Positions 33,613-46,264 of a stretch of DNA of 64,000 bases are shown one piece after another. The notes beneath the pieces are model-generated. The model had not been told where the DNA came from. It did not search any database and saw only the letters and a list, made by a program, of their open reading frames with translations. The DNA is from Euphorbia lathyris. Lineage: Eukaryota > Streptophyta > Magnoliopsida > Malpighiales > Euphorbiaceae. The stretch's first letter is position 1. Each line of letters starts with the position of its first letter. The position numbers were made by a program, and so were the translations under genes. The stretch spans positions 26,759,501-26,823,500 of the forward strand of contig NC_088916.1 of the NCBI RefSeq assembly GCF_963576675.1. The letters are read 5' to 3'.

Positions 33613-35930
33613 AAACAGCAAGTGTCATCATTATTATTCGCACGCCTCATTGCTTCATTCATTTTAAATATCACTTCCTCACCATTTATCCTTAAGAATA
33701 ACTTTCCCTCTCCTACATCTATCAATGCTTTTCCTGTTGCTAGAAATGGTCTTCCTAGGATAATAGGGACATGTAAATCTTCATCAATGTCCATTATAAT
33801 GAAATCAACGGGCAAAATGAATTTTCCTACTTGGACTAACACGTCTTCTACTACTCCCCTAGGATAGCATACAGAACGATCGGCTAATTGAATAGACATA
33901 CGAGTGGGTTGTGGTTCTCCTAACCCGAGTTGTGCATATACAGAATATGGCATTAGGTTTATGCTAGCTCTTAGGTCGCAAAGTGCATTTTCAATAGTCA
34001 GCTTCCCAATTGAACAAGGAATCGAAAAACTCCCTGGATCTTTTAGCTTCTTTGGAAGCTGCTGCTTGTTTTGGAGTATGGATGAACAGTCTCTGTTGAG
34101 TTGTATCATGGAAATGTTTTCCAGTTTCTTCTTGTTCGACAAGATATCTTTGAGGAATTTTGCGTATGTCAGCATCTGTGCTAGTGCTTCCATAAAACGT
34201 ATGTTGATGTGCAATTTCCTCAAAGTGTCCAACACTTTAGAATTCTACTCCTCCAACTTCTTGTTGATCAGCCGTGTTGGAAATGGCACCGGTGGAACAT
34301 ACAGCTGTGGTGGTTTACAAGCCCTTTCCTCCTCTTGATTTGGCTTACTTGCTTGGTTATCCTTCCTCGTTTCTTCATTACCAGGAACAGCTTGTTCCAG
34401 TTCCCCTTCAGCCTCTTTGGATGTTTCTGCACGCTCAGCATCTTTGTTAGATAAAACAACTGGTTGAGTTTCCTTACCAGACCTCAAGGTGATTGCCATG
34501 ACGTCGCCTTTAGGATTTGGCTCAGTATTGCTCGGCATTATTCCTTTTCCTTTTGATGTGGACGCGGCGATCTGGTGGACTTGTGTTTCCAGATTCTTGA
34601 TCGATGCCTGCGTCTGTTTCATGAACTGCATCATCATTGTTTTCATATCTGGTTCGACTTCTTCCTTTTGTGGCACATGTTGCTTATAATGATGCTGAGG
34701 TTGTCTTTGGTAATGTCCTCCTTGCTGTTGTTGATACCTCGGCTGATCTTGATACTGTCCTTGCTGGTCCGGTTGGCCTGTCCATCCAAAATTTGCATGG
34801 TTCCTCGTTTCCGAGTTGTAAGTGTTAGAATAACGGTTGGGCTAATTCCTCTGATTGTACCCTGCGTAGTCGCATTCAGTCCGTGTTCCTTTTCCTTGCT
34901 TAACTCCAGGACAGTTGATATTGAAATGAGCTCCTCCGCAAAAACCACAACTTTCATTGAATGGTGGTTCACTAAATGGCGGTTCATTGTGAATGGACGA
35001 GACATTTATCTTTCCCAGCTGTCGGGTAAGCTGTTCTACTTGGCTTGTTAGTTTTGAAACGACATCCTCGTTTCCTGTCCTTTTTCCTTCACTTCGTGAT
35101 GAATGCCAGTTGTAACTCGTGCTGACCACTTTCTCTATTAGGTCATATAAAGCTTGTGGCTCTAGATCTTCCGGGTTACCATTCGCGATAGATTCGATCT
35201 GGATTTTGTAAACGTTGGTCGCGCCATTGTAAATATTTTGCATTTGCATCCACATGGGGATACCATGATTTGGCACCCTTCTGAGCAGCTCTTTGTATCT
35301 TTCCCATGCTTCTGCCAACGACTCATCTTCGTCCTGTATGAAGCCTGACACTTCATTTCGTAGCTTAATGGCTTGTCAAGGCGGAAAATACTTCATTAGA
35401 ACAGCTCGTGCCATTTCTTCCCAACTCGTGATCGTTCTAGGCTGTAAATTCTGCAGCCATGTTTTTGCTTTATCCTTTAGTGAAAAAGGGAACAGCTTTA
35501 ATCTGATCACATCATCAGAGACACCTCTGTTCGACCTGAATGTGTTGCACAAGGTAATGAATTCTTGAAGATGCCCATTAGGATCTTCAGATTGAAACCC
35601 ATTAAATTGCACCGAGGCTTGGATCATTTGTATCATGGACCCTTTTACTTCGAACATGTTGTTTCCCTCATTGGGCAATATGATACACGATGAGTGTCCC
35701 TCGGTAGTTGGCCTAGAGTAGTCTCTGATTCTCATAACAGGAGGGTTATTATTTTCTCCTTCCTCTTCTTGGTTTGGTGGAACTTGTTGTTCTGGTCCTT
35801 CCCTTCCAGCCATTCTTCTCTCTCTTTGCCTTTCTCTTTGTCTAGCACGTCGAGCTCCCGCTCTGTTTCGTCTACACGTTCTCTCTAATTCGAGATCGAT
35901 AGGAAAAACAGGAGGTGCAGCTCTACGCAT
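33613..35930 (-). pseudogene. Truncated second copy of element B gag-protease
   Basis: It reads from the gag ATG (35930) through a capsid domain (LKLFPFSLKDKAKTWL, about 35480), zinc knuckle CGFCGGAHFNINC (about 34920-34960) and protease to 33613. It has TGA at about 35377-35379 and TAG at 34842-34844, where the full copy has CGA and CAG. Its protease has CDLRAS where the full copy keeps CDLGAS. The full copy is open at these points but has its own stops, so the two copies decayed independently. Confidence 0.88.
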
Positions 35931-36028
35931 AAACGGAAAAATGACCTTTTTGTTCCTGCACGCCTTAACACACAGATTAAAAACACCCTGTTTTACAGAA
36001 ATTTCAGATATAAATTTTTTGCTCTCAA

Positions 36029-36046
36029 TCCCCGGCAACGGCGCCA
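36029..36046 (-). other. Primer binding site (Asp tRNA) of truncated B copy
   Basis: The minus-strand text TGGCGCCGTTGCCGGGGA follows the LTR that ends at 36053 on this strand. Confidence 0.88.
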
Positions 36047-36052
36047 AAAACT

Positions 36053-37336
36053 TGTTGTCCTGTAAACAGACTCTAGCAAGTGCACTAAATACAAGTAATA
36101 AAGTGATAAGTGAGTATCGTCTCCACAGGGATTGTGATACAAATAAATATGGGAAATCGTTGCTAAACAGTGTGTGTTATAAAAGTGCCTTCCTTTATGG
36201 TTGTTTGTTTGATATTGGTTGTTTAATGACTCAGGCAGAATACTCAATCAAGGAAATAAGGTTACTTTTTAAAGATTAAGGGAAGAGAACATGCTTTACA
36301 TGACCGAACAGGGTGTGCTACATCTTACAACATTCGATGAATAAAAGATAATGCCAACGAAGCCAAAGTATCAGTTTTTACATGAGTTTGAGTCAACTGT
36401 CGTGTGTTCTCAAACTCCTAAGATTTACTAACATCTTTAGCGTCCTAAAGATACGTTCTTTCTAGCATTAAGAACAAAACTGCATTTCTAGATGAGAAAA
36501 CCCTCGACACAACCTTCTAACATGTCAGCTTCGAAGTTGGGAGATCAATAGAGATATCGGTGAAGATGAAAGTAGTGTCCTAACATTCATCTAACACATA
36601 CATACATGCTTACGCAAGAAAGTTAAATCCTCATTGATCACAACATTGGCAAAATACTAAATATTCATAAAAACGTTGTAAAACTTACATCACCGGGCCG
36701 GCCATGCCATGCCCGTTCAAAATGTCTACTCACTCATATCGAGCAGTGAGCAGAAGAAGATTCTTGTTACAGCTTGAGACTCCATGAGAGCTCTCTTCTC
36801 CTTCTATTCTACTTGTTAAAAAAACTAAAACTAAGAAAATTATCCGATGCCTAAAACCTTCTCTGCTTTTCCTATTTAAAGGGAAAAGACCGAGACTATC
36901 CAAAATTGGTACAACTTTCGTACCCTTTTACAAAGAAAGTCAACTACTTACTACTATTAAAATAAACTAGAAAATGATTAACTTTTAGATTAACCCTTGA
37001 ACACTCAAGGGGGTGAGACTTCAAATCATCATGCTACTTTGGGCAATCCCATCGCCACACACTTTCACCTGCTTTTCCTGCCGCTTTCCTTTCACTGCCA
37101 CTAACGATCTGTCGCTGTCCGTCATTGGATAATCCGGCGTTTAACCGCTGGACACAAATAAGGCTCCACTCCTCATTGGCATTAGCGAAACAAGCTGTTT
37201 TCAGCGAGTTTAGCATTTTTCTTTGCTTATCTGCACAAGGACATTAATTAGCCCTTATTCCTTACAAAATGATATAAAAAATACCTGAATTCCCTTATAA
37301 ATTATCTGTTAAACTTAGTCAATTTCATGCCTAACA
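36053..37336 (-). repeat. Shared LTR of tandem element B
   Basis: This 1284-bp LTR (TGTTAGGC...GACAACA on the minus strand) is the 3' LTR of the full unit and the 5' LTR of the truncated unit. It is about 98.7 percent identical to 46265-47548 by eye. Confidence 0.93.
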
Positions 37337-38865
37337 AATACCCCCAAATTGAACCTTTGCTTGTCCTCAAGCAACAAATTGTAAGAAGAGATGAGAAAAA
37401 GGGTTAGGAATGAAATTAGTTTAATGAATGAGAAGGACAAGTAAAGAGACATAGAACGCTTGGCACTATTAGGAGATGAACAGATGCATGCTAAGGTTTC
37501 ATCGAAGAGTAAAAGCTTGTTTTAAAAGTTGTCCTTTTTGCTCAAGAAATTCCTCAAATATTAAAATTTAGACTTCCTCTTTCACAAAGAGTTACCAACA
37601 GCCAGACATGCCTCACTAAGGAATGGAATAATTCACTCACTCTCGCATGGCATCTTTTTGCCATAGGAAAACAAATGCGATTTCACTCCTCAGCTCAGAC
37701 ACCACACCCTTAGGGTGCGAGTTTGCCTATTGATCCCGAGTCTATGGGTCAAAGTTCCTCCTGACATAGTCCAAAGGACTTTGTAAAGGTTGTAATGTTA
37801 GGCTTGGGCTCTGGTTTGACAGTGAAAAGCTATTTCAGTGTATGAATTCTGTCTTTTTGCACTTTATTTAACATACACATACTTTATCTACACAAACTGT
37901 TCCCTCATAACCCAGTACTCTTCTAACTATTAATAAAGGTTCATTTCTCCCCACATTATATTCCCTAGTTCATTCAATCTTTTCCTTAAGCGATGTTTGC
38001 TCAATTGCTTATGTTCGCATAACTTAAGTACATGATTTTTATTTTAAACAATTGGCAATTCGAGGCATAAGACAGAACTCAAGGTATTTTTAGAGTTAAG
38101 TGAAGGGAGATGGCTATTATTTGTGGTTATTCAGAAAGAGCAGGTTATGGCTCGACTTGGTTATCCTAATAATTGGGGTGCATAGCACAGGTGCCTTTTG
38201 TGTAGCGGAGGGAATAACTAAATGCCTTTTTCCTCCTATGAAATTCAGAACCAATCACCGTTTCATCAGGGTACCAAGGCAAATTCTCCCTAAAGATAGT
38301 GAGTGCTGGCCCACTCAAAAAAACAATGCATACCATGGATGCATTATAAAGCTCAAATTCTCACTATTTTTGGGGAAAATTGCAGTAAGACCATGTTTAC
38401 TAATTTTGACAGAGGAATTAAAGATTTCAAAATTTTTGGAACTTCCTGAATTAGAGAACACGAAGTACAAACAAGTAATTAACACAACCTAACACCAAAT
38501 AGCATGCACAGTCTGCTCTATGATTCCTAAATAACACCAAGCAATTCTCTAGAATGAACAAACATAAGCAGAAAGAAAACAATGGAAGCAGACAATAATT
38601 ACCAAGGATATGCACAAGGATTCTCAAGGGATATTTGTTCTACATCAAATCACCAAATTAAACCAACCGATTTACAGCATTTATCATGTTATTTCCGCAT
38701 AAATTGTGATGCACACAACACAATCCCCACCCCCAAAAGAAAAAAAACATTGTCCTCAATGTTAATAATCACGGTAGCAGATTGTACAAGATAGGCGGAT
38801 CAAAACATGATAGAGTAAGGGTGTTAGAGGTTACCAGATGCTAGGACAGCGAATATTTGGTCAGA
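37337..38865 (-). other. 3' non-coding region of B with polypurine tract
   Basis: The minus-strand purine run AATTTGGGGGTATT abuts the LTR at 37337-37350. The rest, between the env-like frame and the LTR, has no recognisable coding sequence. Confidence 0.6.
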
Positions 38866-40288
38866 TCAGGCGTGATGGGAAAGAGAGGAGTTAACCTCTC
38901 TATCCACAGGGGCAGGAATACCCTCCTCCTTCGAGGAGGCGGTAGCGTTAGCCTTAACATTGGCACTGGCAGGTGTTTCGGGCACTTGTCTTATCGGACA
39001 TTTCATAGAGAAACCAGAGGGACTTTCTTTGGCATGCTCCTCAATGCAAAGGCTCTTGAGCATATCGATCTCGCCCTGTTGCGATGCGTACTTTTGCTCC
39101 ATGGCGAATATCATTTCGCGGTTTGCCTGATTCTGGGCAAACAGGGCATTGAATCGATCCATCACATCCTCGTAGGTCATCTTTGCACATTTCTTATAAA
39201 AGTCCAAGTCTTTTGGCTTCTCGACTTGCTCAGAATCTGACGACACTGATAGGGTAGGCTCGCTTTTCCTTTTCCGGCTCTCAGTCTGCCGAGATGTAAC
39301 AAAATCAGACATCCAGACCCACTTTCCGTTCACAATTTTTCCGAATAACATCTTTTGGAGGCTCTTGAGATCAATTGGGTCAGGGTGATTCACAATCGTG
39401 AGACGAGAGTGGTCTTCAGGTTTAAAAACCCCGATTGACTCCGCAATTCTGGTGACAATGCTTCCACAACAGATGACTGACGAGTTTTTCTTGGAAAAAG
39501 CGCTGATGTACTCTCCAAACCAGAATCCCAAATTCATTCTCGGTCCAACTGCCATACTCCACAACGCGGTGAGATCTGCATGTGGCATGGTGGCTTGGTT
39601 TTCCCGGGCGAAGATTGTACCCGAGATCAACTTGTGCAAATACCGAACAACGTAATCATCGATATTGGACGCCTTGGTCGAACTGCCGTCATAATGTTTC
39701 TGTCCTGAAAGTGATTCCCAGAAGGCCACAGGGTCGAAAACATCAGGCGTTGTGGAGAATGCCTCGTTATAGCTCATCGTCGGCAGCACCAAGCATCTGG
39801 TTGAACAAGTTAAGCGAAGGCCTTTGGGAGTGACCCATGAACCTGAAGCTAAATTTTCCCTCTTCGTCAAGTTCGGTTATCTCAGCGTTGTGCTTAAAAG
39901 TTGCCAAGAACTCGAGTGTTAGTTCCCGATAGGCCGGTTCCGTCATTTCAAAGAAACATTCAAAATGACCAGACTTCATGAGGGTGCGTACACGATCCTC
40001 GAGCTTTAGCCTTTTTAGGGATTCCCAGCAAACTGTTCGGATGGGTCCGAACTGAAGTTTCGCTAGCTCATCATAGTACGCCTGAACAGAGGCATCTTTG
40101 AACTGGGAGAGTTTCTTGACCAGCTTCTCATCTGGGAGAAACGCCACAGTGCACGGTTCCGGCATTTTTGCCTTTGCTTTTTCTTTCTTGGAAGAACCCT
40201 CAATTTTCACATTTTTGCCCGAGCCTCGGGTTCTCATTTCGCTTTCAAGTATAAGTAGGGTTTTCCAGTGGTATAGGGCACAGATCAT
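38866..40288 (-). pseudogene. Env-like/ATHILA-type third reading frame of element B
   Basis: Two overlapping frames (40288-39767 and 39870-38866) form one protein with a frame change near 39777. The first half (basic N-terminus KKEKAKAK, then YYDELAKLQFGPIRTVCWESL and LTLEFLATFKHN) resembles the plant Athila third-frame family found downstream of pol. The second half has NLGFWFGEYISAFSKK, a KRKSEP basic stretch and a coiled-coil-like segment (MIFAMEQKYASQQGEIDMLKS). No clear signal peptide or membrane anchor is seen, so an envelope function is not supported by this sequence; the name is conventional. No protein can be made from one frame as it stands. Confidence 0.65.
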
Positions 40289-40873
40289 GAACTGCCTTTG
40301 TGAAAAGAAATCTCAAAGAAAAGAAAGAAATATGGTGATAGACGGACTGAACTGAGATAAAGCATCTTTAAGTAGGGCAAACGAGGCGTCTTCTCGCCAA
40401 TCTGTCAGTTTGAGGCCGAATCAAAGTCGGCCACCTAGACAAATCGGCAGAAAGGCGCGTATTTTCGAATCAGAATGAGGGTAGATGAACGGTCAAGATT
40501 TTATTTTAGCATTTATATCCCCCAACCGTTCAATCTTATCGAGGAGAAAAACAGGCGGTATGATTGCCTATTTGGCATAAGAGTGGACGTTCCACTTTTC
40601 CTAGCTTTAATAACAAATTCCTACCGCCCAAATTTCTACGATTTTCCCTTTCCCTACAACACAGGTACAATTGTACTACCTCACCCTTGGAAGGATTTTT
40701 AGGTTTTACAATTGTGCCTAGGCAGAAATTACTCAAGATGAAGTCAACTTCAAACACACTTTACACAAGAGAAACAAAAAAATAAAAATAAAAAGTAAAG
40801 ATAAAAATCAATAAAATGCAAAGTTACTTGTGCTACAATTGGTATTTGTAGCGGACACCCTGTTCTCTTGCTT
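40289..40873 (-). other. Spacer between pol and env-like frame of B
   Basis: No coding sequence is recognised. A splice acceptor for a subgenomic env-like message might lie here, but none can be singled out. Confidence 0.35.
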
Positions 40874-43800
40874 TTACTGTCCTGGGGGATCCTGGAAATG
40901 AACAGTATCGATCTTCCTTGTGTGATCGTTCTCTAAATATGGTTTTAATCTTTGTCCGTTCACCTTAAAAGGATCACCCCCATATTTGAAAATTTCAACG
41001 GCTCCATGTGCAAATACACGGTTCACAATGAATGGTCCTGACCATCTTGACTTGAGCTTTCCCGGAAAGAGCCTCAATCGTGAATTGAAAAGAAGGACGT
41101 TTTGTCCTTCATGGAACACCTTGTTCATGATCTTTTTGTCGTGCCACTGCTTGGTCCTGGCTTTGTAATTCACCCCATTTTTGTATGAGAACAGCCTGAA
41201 TTACTCCATTTCGCTCAGCTGTAAACTTCTCTGTTCACCAACAGCCTGTGTCTCAAAATTTAAAAATGTTAACGCCCAAAATGCGCGGTGTTCCATTTCC
41301 ACCGGCAAGTGACAAGATTTCCCGTATAACAACCGAAAAGGAGACATTCCAATCAGTGTTTTATAAGCGGTACGATATGCCCATAGAGCATCATCGAGCT
41401 TGTTTGCCCAATCCTTTCGAGAGTTGCCAACGGTTTTCTCTAAGATTCTTTTTATTTCTCTATTGGAGATCTCCACCTGTCCACTGGTTTGTGGATGGTA
41501 TGGTGTGGCAACCCTATGTGAGACTCCAAGTTTTCCCATCAATTTTTCAAATTTCGCATTACAGAAGTGAGTCCCTTGATCACTGATGATCGCTCGCGGG
41601 ACCCCGAATCTGGCGAACAGTCTTTTCAGAAATTTGACTACCACACGGGCGTCATTGGTGGGACTTGCTATTGCTTCGACCCATTTGCTCACATAATCCA
41701 CAGCAACTAGGATGTATTTATTCCCTTGGGAAGTTGGGAATGGTCCCATAAAATCTATGCCCCAGATGTCAAAAATTTCGCACACAACTATGTTGTTTAG
41801 GGGCATAGCATTTCGAGCTGAAATGTTTCCCGTTCGTTGGCACTCATTGCAAGTTCCAACGAATGCATTAGCATCCTTAAAAAGAGTGGGCCAGAAAAAA
41901 CCTGATTTGAGAACCTTTGCCGCGGTACGGCTTGCACTATGGTGTCCTCCTGCTTCGCGGTTATGACAGTGGCTGAGAACATCCTGTCCCTCTTCTTGCG
42001 ATATGCATCTTCGAATGATTTGGTCCGCGCACAACCATGGCGCAGACTGTGCCGCATACAGATGCTCGTCAGGAAACCTTTCCACGATTTCTATTTGTTC
42101 AACCTTGCCTTTGTGATCTATCCTTGACAAATGATCTGCAGCAACATTCTCCGTTCCCTTTTTATCCTTAATTTCCAAATCGAACTCCTGAAGTAATAGC
42201 AACCATCGGATCAACCTTGGCTTAGCATCTTGTTTTGCAAACAAGTATCGCAACGCTGCGTGATCTGTGTGAACAATCACCCTGGATAAAACCAAGTTGG
42301 GCCTGAACTTGTCGAAAGCATAAACAACCGCCAGAAGTTCCTTCTTGGTAGTTGTATAGTTTTGCTGGGCCACGTTCAATGTTTTGCTGGCATAGTAAAT
42401 AGGTCGAAACCTCTTCTCAATCCTCTGTCCAAGAACAGCTCCCACACAAGTGTCGCTTGCGTCGCACATTATTTCAAAAGGTTGCTCCCAATCTGGTCCT
42501 GCTAGTATAGGTGAGTTGATCAGCTTAGTCTTTAAGAGCTCAAAGGCCTTCAAACAGTCTGCATTGAAAGAGAACTCGGCTTCCTTATAGAGTAGGGCTG
42601 ACAATGGGAGTGCTATCTTTGAAAAATCTTTTATAAACCGGCGATAAAACCCTGCGTGCCCAAAAAAACTTCTCACATCTTTGACGTTCGCAGGCACAGC
42701 CAGCTTCTCGATTACTTCCACTTTTGCCTTGTCCACTTCCATCCCTTTCTCAGAAATTTTATGCCCTAGGACAATTCCTCCATTGACCATGAAGTGGCAC
42801 TTTTCCCAGTTCAAGACTAAATTAGTCTCCTTGCACCGCTTCAAGGTTGATTAGACAGCTATCGAATGAACTTCCATAGACTGAGAAGTCATCCATAAAA
42901 ATTTCCACAGTCCGCTCCACCATGTCATGAAAAATTGACATCATACATCTCTGAAAAGTGGCAGGAGCGTTGCACAGTCCGAAAGGCATCCTTCTGTAAG
43001 CATAAGTCCCATATGGACATGTGAATGTGGTTTTCTCTTGGTCATCGCAATGAATTGTGATTTGGTTGTATCCTGAATACCCATTAAGAAAACAATAGAA
43101 TGCATAGCCCGCTAGTCGTTCTAACATCTGGTCAATGAAGGGTAAGGGGAAATGGTCCTTCCTTGTGGCTTCATTAAGCTTTCTGTAGTCGACGTAAACT
43201 CTCCACCGTGTTATTGTTCTTGTGGGTACTAGCTCGTCCTTTTCATTTAGGACTACGGTTGTTCCGCCTTTCTTTGGCACAACGTGGACAGGGCTTGTCC
43301 ACACACTATCAGATATTGGGTAGATAATGCCAGCATCGAGAAGTTTGATCACCTCCTTTCTCACAACCTCCTTCATGTGGGGATTTAGCCTACGTTGCGG
43401 CTGAATAGTTGGTCGGTGGTCCTTTTCCATCAAGATTCTATGAACACAGACTGCCGGGCTAATTCCCTTTATGTCATCAATTTTCCATGTTATTGCAGCC
43501 TTGTTTCTTCGCAAGACCGCCATTAGTTGCGCCTTTTGGTCAGGAGTTAATTTTGATGATATGATGACAGGACTTCCGCTGGGTGGTTCCAGGAATGCAT
43601 ACTCGAGATGTTCAGGCAACGGCTTCAATTCTGGCTTAGACACAGGCACAATGGGTACCTCTGGTGGTTCTTGATGAGTTGGAACAGCAGGATCTAACGG
43701 AGGTGTCGGAAAGTTGCTTTCAATGGAACAGCCTATTTCTTCGCATATGTTCACCTCTCTCCCCAATAAAGTTTCTAATGTGTCCTGTTCCTGCAAAGAA

Positions 43801-44888
43801 GTAAGACTCTGAAAATCATCTAAGAAACAGCAAGTGTCATCATTATTATTCGCACGCCTCATTGCTTCATTCATTTTAAATATCACTTCCTCACCATTTA
43901 TCCTTAAGAATAACTTTCCCTCTCCTACATCTATCAATGCTTTTCCTGTTGCTAGAAATGGTCTTCCTGGGATAATAGGGACATGCAAATCTTCATCAAT
44001 GTCCATTATAATGAAATCAACGGGCAAAATGAATTTTCCTACTTGGACTAACACGTCTTCTACTACTCCCCTAGGATAGCATACAGAACGATCAGCTAAT
44101 TGAATAGACATACGAGTGGGTTATGGTTCTCCTAACCCGAGTTGTGCATATACATAATATGGCATTAGGTTTATGCTAGCTCCTAGGTCGCAAAGTGCAT
44201 TTTCAATAGTCAGCTTCCCAATTGAACAAGGAATCGAAAAACTCCCTGGATCTTTTAGCTTCTTTGGAAGCTGCTGATTGTTTTGGAGTATGGATGAACA
44301 ATCTCTGTTGAGTTGTATCATGGAAATGTTTTCCAGTTTCTTCTTGTTCGACAAGATATCTTTGAGGAATTTTGCGTATGTCGGCATCTGTGCCAGTGCT
44401 TCCACAAAAGGTATGTTGATGTGCAATTTCCTCAAAGTGTCCAACACTTTAGAATTCTGCTCCTCCAACTTCTTGTTGATCAGCCGTGTTGGATATGGCA
44501 CCGGTGGGACATACAGCTGTGGTGGTTTACAAGCCCTTTCCTCCTCTTGATTTGGCTTACTTGCTTGGTTATCCTTCCTCGTTTCTTCATTACCAGGAAC
44601 AGCTTGTTCCAGTTCCCCTTCAGCCTCTTTGGATGTTTCTGCACGCTCAGCATCTTTGTTAGATAAAACAACTGGTTGAGTTTCCTTACCAGACCTCAAG
44701 GTGATTGCCATGACGTCGCCTTTAGGATTTGGCTCAGTATTGCTCGGCATTATTCCTTTTCCTTTTGATGTGGACGCGGCGATCTGGTGGACTTGTGTTT
44801 CCAGATTCTTGATCGATGCCTGCGTCTGTTTCATGAACTGCATCATCATTGTTTTCATATCTGGTTCGACTTCTTCCTTTTGTGGCAC
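40874..44888 (-). pseudogene. Element B protease, RT, RNase H and integrase, broken
   Basis: Order on the minus strand: linker with ITLRSGKE; protease CDLGAS; TAA at 44121-44123, where the truncated copy has CAA; RT with MPFGLCNAPATF and FMDDF; a frame change near 42838; RNase H with CDASD and the [11 protein letters not shown] block; integrase HHCC domain (GGHHSASR ... CNECQ) and D, D, E residues ([23 protein letters not shown]); TAA at 41201-41203; then the C-terminal part [10 protein letters not shown] to a stop at 40874. All enzyme motifs are present and intact in wording, so the copy is young but inactive in cis. Confidence 0.9.
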
Positions 44889-44899
44889 AGGTTGCTTAT

Positions 44900-46142
44900 A
44901 ATGCTGCTGAGGTTGTCTTTGGTAATGTCCTTCTTGCTGTTGTTGATACCTCGGCTGATCTTGATACTGTCCTTACTGGTCCGGTTGGCCTGTCCATCCA
45001 AAATTTGGATGGTTCCTCGTTTCCGAGTTGTAAGTGTTAGAATAACGGTTGGGCTGATTCCTCTGATTGTACCCTGCGTAGTCGCATTCAGCCCGTGTGC
45101 CTTTTCCTTGCTTAACTCCAGGACAGTTGATATTGAAATGAGCTCCTCCGCAAAAACCACAACTTTCATTGAATGGTGGTTCACTAAATGGCGGTTCATT
45201 GTGAATGGACGAGACATTTATCTTTCCCAGCTGCCGGGTAAGCTGTTCTACTTGGCTTGTTAGTTTTGAAACGACATCCTCGTATCCTGTCCTTTTTCCT
45301 TCACTTCGTGACGAATGCCAGTTGTAACTCCTGCTGACCACTTTCTCTATTAGGTCATATAAAGCTTGTGGCTCTAGATCTTCCGGGTTACCATTCGCGA
45401 TAGATTCGATCTGGATTTTGTAAACGTTGGTCGCGCCATTGTAAAAATTTTGCATTTGCATCCACATGGGGATACCATGATTTGGCACCCTTCTGAGCAG
45501 CTCCTTGTATCTTTCCCATGCTTCTGCCAATGACTCATCTTCGTCCTGTATGAAGCGTGACACTTCATTTCATAGCTTAATGGCTTGTCGAGCCGGAAAA
45601 TACTTCATTAGAAAAGCTCGTGCCATTTCTTCCCAACTCGTGATCGTTCTAGGCTGTAAATTCCACAGCCATGTTTTTGCTTTATCCCTTAGTGAAAAAG
45701 GGAACAGCTTTAATCTGATCACATCATCAGAGACACCTTTGTTCGACCTGAATGTGTTGCACAAGGTAATGAATTCTTGAAGATGCCCATTAGGATCTTC
45801 AGATTGAAACCCATTAAATTGCACCGAGGCTTGGATCATTTGTATCATGGACCCTTTTACTTCGAACATGTTGTTTCCCTCATTGGGAAATACGATACAC
45901 GATGAGTGTCCCTCGGTAGTTGGCCTAGAGTAGTCTCTGATTCTCATAACAGGAGGGTTATTATTTTCTCCTTCCTCTTCTTGGTTTGGTGGAACTTGTT
46001 GTTCTGGTCCTTCCCTTCCAGCCATTCTTCTCTCTCTTTGCCTTTCTCTTTGTCTAGCACGTCGAGCTCCCGCTCTGTTTCGTCTACATGTTCTCTCTAA
46101 TTCGAGATCGATAGGAAAAACAAGAGGTGCAGCTCTACGCAT
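44900..46142 (-). pseudogene. Element B gag, two premature stops
   Basis: ATG at 46142 starts MRRAAP, followed by an Arg-rich segment (RRARQRERQRERR) and a capsid-type region (LKLFPFSLRDKAKTWLW, SWEEMARAFL). TGA at 45570-45572 interrupts it. The continuation has AWERYKELLRRVPNHG, a zinc knuckle CGFCGGAHFNINC and a Gln/Asn-rich tail with TAA at about 44973-44975. At both stops the truncated copy has a sense codon (CGA, CAA). Confidence 0.88.
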
Positions 46143-46240
46143 AAACGGAAAAATGACCTTTTTGTTCATGCACGCCTTAACACACAGATTAAAAACACCC
46201 TGTTTTATAGAAATTTCAGATATAAATTTGTTGCTCTCAA

Positions 46241-46258
46241 TCCCCGGCAACGGCGCCA
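46241..46258 (-). other. Primer binding site (Asp tRNA) of full B copy
   Basis: The minus-strand text TGGCGCCGTTGCCGGGGA lies six bases inside the 5' LTR. Confidence 0.9.
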
Positions 46259-46264
46259 AAAACT

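Noticed and set aside
34575..35051. Open frames on the plus strand within element B (also 44787-45263, 35694-35888, 46153-46491)
   Set aside because: They lie antisense to gag and have no recognisable domain. Their openness follows from codon use of the real gene on the other strand.
38100..38492. 130-codon plus-strand frame between B env-like frame and LTR
   Set aside because: Composition and position suggest chance; no family resemblance and it is antisense to the element.
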